This document shows, one piece after another, positions 7,650 to 15,160 of a DNA stretch of 17,870 nucleotides. How positions within the stretch are numbered: the first letter of the stretch is position 1; each line of letters starts with the position of its first letter. Origin of the DNA: Bacillus sp. sid0103 (GTDB taxonomy: Bacteria > Bacillota > Bacilli > Bacillales_B > DSM-18226). The notes under the pieces were generated by a model. The model was given only the letters and a program-made list of their open reading frames with translations, was not told where the DNA came from and did not search any database. The stretch spans positions 1 through 17,870 of the forward strand of contig NZ_JAHUWN010000050.1 in assembly GCF_019219025.1 (NCBI RefSeq), given 5' to 3'. A program made the position numbers and the translations under genes.

Positions 7650-7706
7650 ATCCAGCTATATCAAGGGTTCTAAGCTTGAAGAGCATGGGGGCAATTGTAT
7701 TCTTTG

Positions 7707-7742
7707 AAAGAAATCCTCGTGTTCAACCATGAGGATTTCTTT
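7707..7742. terminator. Perfect hairpin between tRNA-like gene and deoC
   Basis: AAAGAAATCCTC (7707-7718) and GAGGATTTCTTT (7731-7742) form a perfect 12-bp stem around a 12-nt loop. It lies between converging transcription units and can serve as a two-way terminator for the tRNA-like gene and for deoC. Confidence 0.7.
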
Positions 7743-7808
7743 ATAATCACAATCAACATGTATCATATAAGTCGCTTTTTAAGCGTAAAACATGACTCAT
7801 TGTTTTTA

Positions 7809-8474
7809 TTAATAACCAGTAGAGTCTGCTTTACCAGTGAATAAGGCAACACTTGAGCTTGAACCAATTCTTGTTGCTCCCGCCTCTACCATGGCTTTCA
7901 AATCGTTAAGATCACGAACGCCGCCGGAGGCTTTTACTCCGATGTCTGGGCCTACTGCTTTTCTCATTATTGCAACATCCTCGACTGTTGCCCCGTACAA
8001 AGAAAATCCAGTTGATGTTTTGACAAAATCAGCTCCCGCTTTTACCGCTAATTCACATGCGCGAACTTTTTCTTCTTTTGTTAATAAGCACGCCTCTATT
8101 ATTACCTTAACTAATGCTTTTCCTTTTGCAGCATCTATAACCACACGAATATCTTGCTCTACCATTTCATCATTTTTATCTTTCAATGCCCCGATATTGA
8201 TTACTGTATCGACTTCCGTAGCGCCATTCTCAATTGCATTTTTTGCCTCAAACGCTTTTGTTTCAGGGGTATTGGCCCCTAATGGAAACCCAATCACTGT
8301 ACAAACCTTTACATCTGTTTCTTTTAAAATTTCTGCTGCCATTTGTACCCAAGTTGGGTTTACACATACAGAAGCGAAACCATATTGCTTTGCTTCTTCA
8401 CATAACTTTACAATCTCTTCTTTTTTTGTGTCCGCCTTTAATAATGTATGATCAATTAAATTTGCATATTTCAA
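7809..8474 (-). CDS. deoC: Deoxyribose-phosphate aldolase
   Basis: Class I aldolase of 221 residues, full length, which splits 2-deoxyribose 5-phosphate into glyceraldehyde 3-phosphate and acetaldehyde in cytoplasmic deoxynucleoside breakdown. The Schiff-base lysine is K152 in [10 protein letters not shown]. The proton-relay lysine is K181 in [10 protein letters not shown], and D89 is in [18 protein letters not shown] opens the protein. The phosphate-binding C-terminus reads [11 protein letters not shown], where GASSG is more usual; serines can still bind phosphate. The start is TTG at 8472-8474, with AAAGGGG 9 nt upstream; no ATG competes. It is alone here, without the pdp, nupC or deoR genes that often accompany it, and has its own promoter. 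Confidence 0.95.
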   Translation of the reverse strand: MKYANLIDHTLLKADTKKEEIVKLCEEAKQYGFASVCVNPTWVQMAAEILKETDVKVCTVIGFPLGANTPETKAFEAKNAIENGATEVDTVINIGALKDKNDEMVEQDIRVVIDAAKGKALVKVIIEACLLTKEEKVRACELAVKAGADFVKTSTGFSLYGATVEDVAIMRKAVGPDIGVKASGGVRDLNDLKAMVEAGATRIGSSSSVALFTGKADSTGY

Positions 8475-8510
8475 ATGAAACAGCCCCTTTCAAAATAAAT
8501 AGGAATAATA

Positions 8511-8523
8511 GTCGTCAGACGAC
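8511..8523. promoter_or_regulatory. Palindrome in the deoC leader, possible operator
   Basis: GTCGTC-A-GACGAC is a perfect 6-bp inverted repeat with a single central base. It lies about 14 nt after the predicted deoC transcription start and some 20 nt before the ribosome site, a position suited to repression. The regulator is unknown. Confidence 0.4.
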
Positions 8524-8543
8524 CAACAACGATATTCGGTACG

Positions 8544-8571
8544 ATTATAACAAGAAAATCACTTAAGTAAA
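8544..8571 (-). promoter_or_regulatory. Sigma-A promoter of deoC
   Basis: On the minus strand, TTTACT (complement of 8566-8571) is followed after 16 bp by a perfect TATAAT (8544-8549). The predicted start of transcription is near 8537, about 63 nt before the TTG start codon. Confidence 0.65.
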
Positions 8572-8682
8572 CATTTATTTTATATTTCGATAAATCGTCA
8601 CATTTCATACAATTCACTTCCATTTTCATTTTCACCAGATTCTATCTAGGTTTTATTGGCGTGTGGAATTCATTAAAATAAG

Positions 8683-8738
8683 TGGATGGTTAAAATATTA
8701 TAAAATTGGATGGTTATTTTTCTGAAATGCTCTATAGT
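8683..8738 (+). promoter_or_regulatory. Promoter with paired TGGATGGT repeats (MocR-type site), copy 1
   Basis: TGGATGGT occurs at 8683-8690 and 8707-8714, 24 bp apart start to start, and is followed 18 bp later by TATAGT (8733-8738). The second repeat covers the -35 position. The same arrangement recurs at 10760-10815 on the other side of the MocR gene. Direct repeats overlapping a promoter are the known mode of binding of MocR proteins such as GabR. No gene follows directly: a hairpin begins about 7 bp after the -10. Confidence 0.55.
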
Positions 8739-8744
8739 ATAGGA

Positions 8745-8770
8745 GGGAAAGATACTATCTTTCCCTTTCC
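8745..8770 (+). terminator. Hairpin at the predicted transcript start
   Basis: GGGAAAGAT (8745-8753) and ATCTTTCCC (8757-8765) form a perfect 9-bp stem with a 3-nt loop, followed by TTTCC. It is terminator-like but has a poor T tail. It starts where transcription from the TGGATGGT promoter should begin, so it is either a 5' hairpin or the terminator of a gene since deleted. Confidence 0.45.
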
Positions 8771-9270
8771 ACTTATGTTGCCGAAAATTTAGTACACATC
8801 TTGTAGGAGGCTTTCAGCTTTAATTTTTAAGCTATGTTAAAGCTAATTGTTGATTTTTGCACCCTGTTGATTGGAGCGGAAGACGCGAGACTTCTGCGGG
8901 AGTACGGGACAGTGGAGACCCCACAGGCGCCTAAGAGCCGAGGAGGCTCCCCGAACCGCCAGCGTCTGTAGCGGAAATCAACAGGCAAGTTTAACAGAGC
9001 CAATTTTTAAAGGCGAAAGTTATTAAATACGCGATGAAAACCTTAAAAATTTCCAGCCCACCCCGGTCCTAGATTTTTTTAATAGTGTCCATTATTCGAG
9101 TAAAAGTTCATCCTCACAAGGGACTGAACAATAATACCATTACAAACAAAATGAAATTACTTTTATACCTATTGACGAATAACCAGAAAGGTAATTTTTT
9201 TATGAATGTCAGTTAGACTAAAAAAAACAAAGAGAAAAATAATAAATGATATAAAAAAAGGAGGTAGTAA
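8771..9270. other. Intergenic region before the MocR gene
   Basis: Apart from the large inverted repeat at 8831-9000, this stretch holds no gene that I can support. TTGACG at about 9173 could be a -35 for the MocR gene, but the -10 is not clear. Short frames before 9271 overlap the MocR gene and are not credible. Confidence 0.4.
8831..9000. repeat. Bacillaceae-type intergenic palindromic repeat
   Basis: An outer inverted repeat, GCTATGTTAAA (8831-8841) with TTTAACAGAGC (8990-9000, 10 of 11), encloses a perfect 10-bp pair, CCTGTTGATT (8863-8872) and AATCAACAGG (8976-8985). Between them is a GC-rich core that includes GGAGCGGAAG, CTTCTGCGGGAG, GAGACCCCACAGGCGC and GCCGAGGAGGCTCCC. From memory, this is the form of a dispersed intergenic repeat found in many Bacillus genomes; it has no coding capacity. 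The GC-rich core stands out sharply from its A+T-rich surroundings. Confidence 0.75.
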
Positions 9271-10707
9271 ATGGACTGGAAACCAGATCGAAAAGCTAAA
9301 AAAGCTATTTTTAAACAACTGGCTGAATATATCGAAAATGGAATTGCAGATGGTACTTTTCCCCCAGATAAACCATTGCCTTCTGAGAGAACATTAGCAA
9401 AGGATCTCAATATTAATAGAAGTACAGTAGTTGCTGCATATGATGAATTGGAGTCAAATGGGCTAATTCAAAGAAACAGAGGAAGTGGCACGACTATTAG
9501 TAAAGATATCTGGGGAATAACCAAGAAGCGTATTCCTTCCTGGAACAGGTATATTGAAGCAGGATCCTTTTTACCTAACTTGCCTGTAACCCAGAGGATT
9601 AGAAGAGAAGCCGTAGAACACAAGTTAATTAATCTAGCTAGCGGAGAACTGTCAGAAGATTTATTTCCATTAAATTCTTTAAGGGGGATTACATCTTCTC
9701 GGTCGTTTATTGGCAGCTTGGGATATGATCATCCGCAAGGTAACGCAATTTTGCGAGATACGATTGCAAAGCATGTTAAGCAATATAGAAAAATTGAATC
9801 CAATCCTTCATCCATCTTAATTACATCTGGTGCACAACAAGCATTACACTTAGTGGTTCAATGTCTATTGAAACAAGGTGATGCCGTGGCATTGGAAGAT
9901 CCCTCTTACAACTTTAATCTTCCAATATTTAAATCAGCAGGACTGAGACCTTATTATATTCCTGTAAACCATGATGGTATCAACCCAGATGACATACTTT
10001 CTTTACATAAAAAGCATCGAATTCGTATGATATTCTTGAATCCATCTTTTCAAAATCCAACGGGTGCTTTACTTAGTGAAAAGAAAAGGAAAGCGATTCT
10101 TGAAATATCTTCAGAACATGGTATCCCCGTCGTTGAAGATGACCCTTATAGTTTAACATCCTTTACAGGGGAAAAGGTCTCTACTTTAAAATCAATGGAT
10201 GTCAATGGAAATGTTTTATATATAAGCTCTTTATCAAAGATCGTTGCTTCAGGATTAAGGATTGGTTGGATAATTGGCCCCACCTCTGTTATTGAAAGAC
10301 TCTCAGATGCGAAACAGCAAATCGATTTTGGTCATGCAAGTTTTACACAGTGGATCGCAAATGATTTCTTAGAATCCCAAAATTTTCATTCTCATATTGA
10401 AAATTTAAACAAACAATTAGAAAAAAGAAGAGACCAAATTATTAGAAGTCTTGAATTTCATTTAAAAGATGAAGTTGATTATTCCACCCCTATGGGCGGC
10501 ATTCATATTTGGTGCAGGATAAAAAAAGAGGTGAATGAAACGCAATTATTGGAGGAATCCATCAAAAAGGGAGTCATTTATGTGCCGGGCTATACGATGG
10601 GGTCTCAAAAAGGTTTTGTTCGTTTTACATTTGCAAGGGAAAATGAAGAATTAATTGATGAAGGAATTAAAAGGTTTGCGGAAGCACTTGCGTCTACTAA
10701 TAATTGA
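9271..10707 (+). CDS. MocR-type transcriptional regulator (GntR HTH plus aminotransferase-like domain)
   Basis: Fusion regulator of 478 residues, standard for the family. Residues 10-80 are a GntR winged helix: IFKQLAEYIENGIADGTF, LPSERTLAKDLNINRSTVV, and YDELESNGLIQRNRGSGT. Residues 115-475 are a fold-type I aminotransferase-like domain with SGAQQALHL, NPSFQNPTG, VVEDDPYS, and the PLP-binding lysine K323 in SSLSKIVASGLRIGW. The PLP pocket thus looks intact, so PLP or a PLP-amino acid adduct is the likely effector. ATG 9271 has a near-perfect AAGGAGG 8 nt before it. Two promoters with identical paired TGGATGGT repeats flank the gene and are its likely targets. Family members control PLP synthesis, GABA use, taurine, D-Ala-D-Ala ligase and others; which applies here is unknown. 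Confidence 0.93.
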   Translation: MDWKPDRKAKKAIFKQLAEYIENGIADGTFPPDKPLPSERTLAKDLNINRSTVVAAYDELESNGLIQRNRGSGTTISKDIWGITKKRIPSWNRYIEAGSFLPNLPVTQRIRREAVEHKLINLASGELSEDLFPLNSLRGITSSRSFIGSLGYDHPQGNAILRDTIAKHVKQYRKIESNPSSILITSGAQQALHLVVQCLLKQGDAVALEDPSYNFNLPIFKSAGLRPYYIPVNHDGINPDDILSLHKKHRIRMIFLNPSFQNPTGALLSEKKRKAILEISSEHGIPVVEDDPYSLTSFTGEKVSTLKSMDVNGNVLYISSLSKIVASGLRIGWIIGPTSVIERLSDAKQQIDFGHASFTQWIANDFLESQNFHSHIENLNKQLEKRRDQIIRSLEFHLKDEVDYSTPMGGIHIWCRIKKEVNETQLLEESIKKGVIYVPGYTMGSQKGFVRFTFARENEELIDEGIKRFAEALASTNN

Positions 10708-10716
10708 AGTTAGAAG

Positions 10717-10746
10717 GGATCATGTTATTGACGTGATCCTTTTTTT
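10717..10746 (+). terminator. Rho-independent terminator of the MocR gene
   Basis: GGATCATG (10717-10724) pairs with CGTGATCC (10732-10739), with one G-U pair and a 7-nt loop, followed by seven T residues. It begins 9 bp after the stop codon. Confidence 0.8.
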
Positions 10747-10759
10747 GATAAACAACAAA

Positions 10760-10815
10760 TGGATGGTAAAAAAAGTAGCTTATTGGATGGTCATAAAAAT
10801 TTAAAATCCGATAAT
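10760..10815 (+). promoter_or_regulatory. Promoter with paired TGGATGGT repeats (MocR-type site), copy 2
   Basis: TGGATGGT at 10760-10767 and 10784-10791 (24 bp apart) is followed 18 bp later by GATAAT (10810-10815). Spacing is identical to copy 1, and the second repeat in both copies extends to ATTGGATGGT. The intervening bases differ, so this is conserved function and not a recent duplication. It faces hemQ and speA. Confidence 0.6.
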
Positions 10816-10879
10816 ATGGAGAAGTGGATTCTTATATGTCTACTTATGTAGATGTTTTTTGAAGTTTTTTATGTAAATG

Positions 10880-10895
10880 TGTGAATTGATTCACA
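10880..10895. promoter_or_regulatory. Fnr/CRP-type palindrome before hemQ
   Basis: TGTGAAT-TG-ATTCACA is a perfect 7-bp inverted repeat fitting the TGTGA-N6-TCACA binding site of CRP/FNR-family regulators; Bacillus Fnr uses this sequence. It ends 34 bp before the hemQ ATG. I see no good -10 at the spacing expected for activation, so it could also repress the upstream promoter. Confidence 0.65.
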
Positions 10896-10929
10896 ATTAT
10901 CACGTTTGAGGGAAAGGTTGTGTTTCAAA

Positions 10930-11672
10930 ATGTCTAATGTAACCGAAACATTGGATGGGTGGTACTGCCTAAACGATTTTCGCAAGATTGACTGGAAAAG
11001 CTGGAAATCTTTAAATGCCGACAAACGTCAAGAGATGGTTAACGAATTAATTGAATTGTGGAATGAATGGAATGGTATTCAAGAACGAGGAAAGGGTAGT
11101 CAGGCTTTCTATCAAATATTAGGACATAAAGCTGATATTATGTTTATGTTTCTACGTCCCACCCTTGATGAACTAACTCAAATAGAACTAGCATTTAATA
11201 AAACTAAATTCGCTGAGTATACGGTCCAAACGACATCGTATGTTTCAGTAGTCGAACTCAGCAATTATCTTCCAAAAGGGGAAGACCATATGCTAAACCA
11301 GAAATAAGAAAACGTCTGTATCCAAAAATTCCCAATGCGAAATATTTTTGTTTCTACCCGATGAATAAGCTACGCAGCGGAAGTGATAATTGGTACATGT
11401 TAACAACAGAAGAACGCAAGAAAATGATGCGAAGCCATAGCTTAATAGGCCGGCAATATGCCGGTAAGGTAAAGCAAATCATTTTAGGATCAGTGGGATT
11501 AGACGATTATGAATGGGGCGTAGCATTATTTGGGGAGGATCCGATTCAATTTAAAAAACTAATTTACGAAATGCGATTCGATGAAGTTAGTGCCCGATTT
11601 GGAGAGTTTGGTTCTTTTTATGTAGGAAGGTACCTGTCTAAAGAACTCTTTAGTCATCTACTACAACTATGA
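10930..11672 (+). pseudogene. hemQ: Coproheme decarboxylase HemQ with a one-base deletion
   Basis: HemQ converts coproheme to heme b in the last step of the coproporphyrin-dependent pathway of Firmicutes. The first part reads ETLDGWYCLNDFRKIDW, then ILGHKADIMFMFLRPTLDEL and [16 protein letters not shown]. One C is missing near 11287 (GAC-CCA has become GACCA). The next frame continues [39 protein letters not shown] (with the tyrosine expected near coproheme), [15 protein letters not shown] (with the proximal histidine) and [17 protein letters not shown]. Restored, it would be near 247 residues, full length. ATG 10930 is preferred over TTG 10906, which lies in the ribosome-site region. Either the gene is broken, a functional copy lies elsewhere, or the deletion is a sequencing error; all other features look well preserved. 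Confidence 0.88.
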
Positions 11673-11710
11673 TTTTACAAAATATAAGATGAGAAAGGGT
11701 GTGTTACACA

Positions 11711-13186
11711 TTGGTAAACCAATTTGAAACACCATTATTTACAGCCCTAAAAAAACATGCAGAAAAAAATCCGATCCAATTTCACATTCCCGGTCATAAA
11801 AAAGGGAACGGAATGGATCCTGAATTTAGAGAATTTATCGGTGAAAATGCACTTTCAATCGATTTAATCAATATAGCGCCATTAGATGACCTGCATCTCC
11901 CTAAAGGAATTATTAAACAGTCACAGGAGTTAGCTGCTGAAGCATTTGGTGCTGATTATACCTTCTTCTCTGTACAGGGAACAAGTGGAGCCATTATGGC
12001 TATGATTATGTCAGTTTGTGTACCAGGTGATAAGATTTTAGTTCCGCGAAATGTTCACAAATCAATCATGAGTGCGATTGTTTTTTCTGGAGCCGTTCCG
12101 ATTTTTATTCATCCAGAAGTGGATGCACACTTTGGTATTTCTCATGGTATTACACCCGATTCGATTGAGAGAGCATTAGTTTTACATCCGGATACAAAAG
12201 CTGTGCTTGTCATCAATCCTACGTATTATGGTGTATCGGGGGATTTAAGAAAAATTGTGAAGATTGCCCATTCAAGGAACATACCAGTACTTGTAGATGA
12301 AGCACACGGAGCACATATTCATTTTCATCAGGAACTACCTTTATCCGCAATGGAGGCCGGGGCTGATTTGGCTGCAACAAGTGTGCATAAATTAGGAGGA
12401 TCCCTTACACAAAGTTCTATTTTAAACCTACGAAGTAACCTAGTATCCTCTAAACGCGTCCAATCTGTATTTAGTATGCTTACAACAACCTCTACTTCTT
12501 ATTTATTATTAGCTTCTTTAGATGTTGCCAGAAAATCTTTAGCTACGGAAGGACAAGCACTGCTGGAAGACACGATTAGAAAAGCAGAGGAAACACGTTC
12601 AAAGATTAATGAAATAGACCATCTATACTGTATGGGTCGGGAAGTCCTGGAATCTAGAGCAGCCGTGGCGATGGATCCTACCAAACTGTTAATTTCAGTA
12701 AAAGAGCTTGGAATTACCGGTTATGAAGTTGAAAAGTGGCTTCGAAACAAATTTAATATTGAAGTTGAATTATCTGATCTTTACAACATCCTCTGTATCG
12801 TGTCGCCAGGAGACTCTGAAGAAGATTTGATGACTCTTGTACAGGCTTTATCGCAACTTTCACTAGAATATAAGAATCAAACAGATACAAATGTAGACAG
12901 TTCAGTCTTGTTACCTGAGATTCCATTGTTAGCTTTAACACCGCGCGATGCTTTTTACGAGGATACGGAAGTAATTCCATTCGAACAATCTGCTGGCAGG
13001 ATTATTGCGGAATTTGTCATGGTATATCCTCCTGGAATACCAATCTTTATACCAGGAGAAATAATAACAGAAGATAATATAATCTATACAAGAAAAAATA
13101 TCGAAGCTGGACTTCCTGTTCAAGGTGCAGAAGATGATGAACTAAATACTATACGTGTGATTAAAGAACATTCAATAATTAAATAA
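11711..13186 (+). CDS. speA: Arginine decarboxylase (Orn/Lys/Arg decarboxylase family)
   Basis: Cytoplasmic PLP enzyme of 491 residues, very like Bacillus SpeA, which makes agmatine from arginine for polyamine synthesis. ETPLFTALKKHAEKNPIQFH and IPGHKKGNGMDPEFR open the protein. The core has FSVQGTSGAIMAM, HKSIMSAIVFSGAVP, VLVDEAHGAHIHF, and the PLP lysine K227 in ATSVHKLGGSLTQSS. The C-terminal domain has NIEVELSDLYNIL and FVMVYPPGIPIFIPGE. I chose TTG 11711 because AAAGGG (11694-11699) is well spaced from it, and the product then aligns with SpeA from its first residue; GTG 11699 overlaps the ribosome site. It follows hemQ by 38 bp and could share its promoter. It seems intact, in contrast to its neighbours. 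Confidence 0.95.
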   Translation: MVNQFETPLFTALKKHAEKNPIQFHIPGHKKGNGMDPEFREFIGENALSIDLINIAPLDDLHLPKGIIKQSQELAAEAFGADYTFFSVQGTSGAIMAMIMSVCVPGDKILVPRNVHKSIMSAIVFSGAVPIFIHPEVDAHFGISHGITPDSIERALVLHPDTKAVLVINPTYYGVSGDLRKIVKIAHSRNIPVLVDEAHGAHIHFHQELPLSAMEAGADLAATSVHKLGGSLTQSSILNLRSNLVSSKRVQSVFSMLTTTSTSYLLLASLDVARKSLATEGQALLEDTIRKAEETRSKINEIDHLYCMGREVLESRAAVAMDPTKLLISVKELGITGYEVEKWLRNKFNIEVELSDLYNILCIVSPGDSEEDLMTLVQALSQLSLEYKNQTDTNVDSSVLLPEIPLLALTPRDAFYEDTEVIPFEQSAGRIIAEFVMVYPPGIPIFIPGEIITEDNIIYTRKNIEAGLPVQGAEDDELNTIRVIKEHSIIK

Positions 13187-13212
13187 ATATGAGATATTCT
13201 GCTTTTATTATA

Positions 13213-13228
13213 TGTGAATTAAATCACA
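13213..13228. promoter_or_regulatory. Fnr/CRP-type site before qoxA
   Basis: TGTGA-ATTAAA-TCACA is an exact match to the CRP/FNR-family pattern. A -10-like TAACTAT at 13249-13255 lies about 30 bp from its centre, the spacing of an activator site centred at -41.5. Transcription would start near 13262, just before the AAGGGG ribosome site of qoxA at 13267-13272. Confidence 0.65.
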
Positions 13229-13280
13229 TTCTATCAACATTTTATTTGTAACTATCTAAATGAGAGAAAGGGGAAGAAGA

Positions 13281-13954
13281 ATGAAATCAAAATCGGCTTT
13301 ATTAATACTTTTTTCACTATTATCACAGTGCTTACACGATGCGAGCCTTTATTGGTCTTTGATCCTAAAGGGCCTCAAGCCCAAAGGCAAGTCAATGATA
13401 TTATGCTATCAATAGGTATCATGTCTGTTATTGTGTTGGTTGTTTTTGCTGTTTTGATTTATATGTTAGTCAAGTATCGTGCTTCAATACAAAGTCCGGA
13501 CTACGAACCGCCTCACATTGAAGGAAAAAACTGGGTCGAGGCAATCTGTGTAGGTATTCCTGTCATTATTGTTGCTTACTTATCATTTGTATCTGTCCAA
13601 AGTAATTATATTGTGGAAGCAAAACCAAAAGCATATCAAGATAAAGAACCTTTAGTTATATATGCATCATCATCAGACTGGAAATAGCATTTTAGTTACC
13701 CAGAAGAGGATATCGAAACAGTTAACTATTTATATATTCCGACTGATCGTCCTATTGAATTCCAACTCTATTCATTTGGACCGATTACAAGCTTCTGGAT
13801 TCCGCAACTTGGCGGACAAAAGTATGCAATGTCGAATATGATTACTACATTAAACTTAGCAGCTGATGAACCAGGTGAAATGATAGGACGTAACACTAGT
13901 TTCAGCACTAAGGGATTTGCTGAAAACACGTTTAATGTTACAGCAGTGTCTCAG
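13281..13954 (+). pseudogene. qoxA: Cytochrome aa3 quinol oxidase subunit II (QoxA), disrupted
   Basis: QoxA is the membrane-anchored lipoprotein subunit of the terminal quinol oxidase. ATG 13281 starts MKSKSALLILFSLL, then a frame slip near 13318 leads to VLTRCEPLLVFDPKGPQAQ. The lipobox is T-R-C where a small residue (usually G) is expected before cysteine. Two membrane helices follow (IMLSIGIMSVIVLVVFAVLI and WVEAICVGIPVIIVAYLSF), then KEPLVIYASSSDWK. TAG at 13685 replaces the second tryptophan of the family's DWKW. Past the stop, HFSYPEEDIETVNYL and SFWIPQLGGQKYAM continue in frame. Similarity ends after NVTAVSQ, so roughly the last third is gone, and no qoxB follows. Confidence 0.88.
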
Positions 13955-14082
13955 AATGTTATACTACCGGCCCATTTTGTTGCGTTTAAAATTTTCAAAC
14001 GTATTTTCATCTTATACCACCTTTAAAAGAATGCAGGATTGAAAAAATAAATGAACTGGTTAATTTCACAAGAAGAAATTTT

Positions 14083-14678
14083 TTGTGTTCAGTTATTTTC
14101 ATCGGTCCGGATGGATCGCTTATAGGAAAACATCGTAAATTAAAACCCACCGCAGCGGAACGAATCGTTTGGGGTGAGGGCGATGGAAGTACACTCCCTG
14201 TATTTGATACTCCGTATGGTAAGATTGGTGCATTGATTTGTTGGGAAAATTATATGCCTTTAGCAAGGACCGCCATGTTTGCTCAGGGTGTTCAGCTATA
14301 TATTGCACCAACTGCCGATGCTAGGGAGTCATGGCAGTCAACCATTCGCCATATCGCAATAGAAGGAAGATGCTTTGTTCTTTCTTGCAATCAATACGTT
14401 ACGAAGGATATGTATCCTGTAGATTTAGCTTGATATAATGATTTAAAGTCTGCTTCCGAAGTGATGTGTAATGGAGGAAGTGCCATTGTTGGACCTTTAG
14501 GCGGATACGTTACTGAACCTGTTTGGGGAAAAGAGATATCATCATTGCTGACCTTGATATAAAACAAATCACATACAGCCAATTTGATTGTGATCCAGTT
14601 GGTCATTATTCAAGACCGGATGTTTTTAAATTGTTAGTTAACACAGAAAAACAAGAGAGCACAATTTGGCAGAAATAA
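14083..14678 (+). pseudogene. Nitrilase (carbon-nitrogen hydrolase), truncated and interrupted
   Basis: Similarity begins at [20 protein letters not shown], with the catalytic lysine in [11 protein letters not shown], and continues through [20 protein letters not shown] and [20 protein letters not shown], with the nucleophilic cysteine in ICWEN. This is the aliphatic/aromatic nitrilase branch, which turns nitriles into acids plus ammonia. The N-terminal part with the catalytic glutamate is missing. A TGA at 14431 replaces the cysteine or similar codon in PVDLA-x-YNDL, and a one-base loss near 14533 shifts the frame before DIIIADLDIKQITYSQFDCD. The natural stop is at 14676-14678. The 130 bp before it, after the qoxA remnant, match neither gene. 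Confidence 0.85.
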
Positions 14679-14703
14679 CATCATATATCTATTTTAAGTT
14701 ATA

Positions 14704-14735
14704 AAGCCGTTTTCTTTTTAATAGGAAATCGGCTT
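14704..14735 (+). terminator. Terminator-like hairpin after the nitrilase remnant
   Basis: AAGCCG (14704-14709) pairs with CGGCTT (14730-14735), with further weak pairing inside. A short A/T-rich tail follows. It lies 25 bp after the nitrilase stop. Confidence 0.5.
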
Positions 14736-14765
14736 ATTTACTTATTTGAAAAAGGAGATAAATTT

Positions 14766-15150
14766 ATGAAGAAAATAGTTAGGATTTTTACAGTATCTTT
14801 TCTCTTTATTTTGCTACTAACAAGCTGCCGCGAAGGGATAAAAGATCCTCTGAATTGGAAATTAGATAATTTTTCAGCTAAAACGGAAGAAGGAAACGAT
14901 ATAAATTTATCAGATTTAAAAGGGAATTGTATCATTTAGTGTAGACCCAACAGTAGACACACCAGAAAAATTAAAACAATATGTAATGAAATTTAATGGA
15001 GATCTAACGCATTGGTATCTATTAACTGGATATTCACAAGAATTTATCGAGGAGTATGCCTTGAAAAATTTTAAAACAATTGTAAAAAAACCAGATAATG
15101 AAAACCAAGTGATTCATGGTACTTCCTTCTTTTTAGTAGATCGTATTTAG
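14766..15150 (+). pseudogene. SCO1/SenC copper chaperone lipoprotein with internal deletion
   Basis: SCO proteins deliver copper to the CuA centre of cytochrome oxidase from the outer face of the membrane. ATG 14766 follows AAAGGAG. The signal peptide reads KKIVRIFTVSFLFILLLTSC, with an LLTSC lipobox. NFSAKTEEGNDINLSDLKGN is the start of the thioredoxin-like fold. The sequence then jumps, through an in-frame TAG at 14937, to FSVDPTVDTPEKLKQYVMKF, WYLLTGYSQEFIEEYAL and HGTSFFLVDR. About 35-40 codons are missing, including the CxxxC copper ligands. The stop at 15148 cuts the last 25 or so residues of the family. The copper-site histidine in VIHGTSFF remains. Non-functional as a copper chaperone. 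Confidence 0.88.
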
Positions 15151-15160
15151 GAGTGGCAAT

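Noticed and set aside
7837..8451. Long plus-strand frame of 204 codons
   Set aside because: It is antisense to deoC, lacks a ribosome site and shows no family motif; deoC has all its catalytic residues.
9206..9397. 63-codon frame overlapping the start of the MocR gene
   Set aside because: It runs in another frame through the well-conserved HTH domain and has no ribosome site.
12499..13123. Three short minus-strand frames inside speA
   Set aside because: They are shadows of a strongly conserved plus-strand gene and have no ribosome sites.
14120..14311. Minus-strand frame of 63 codons
   Set aside because: It is antisense to the recognised nitrilase sequence.
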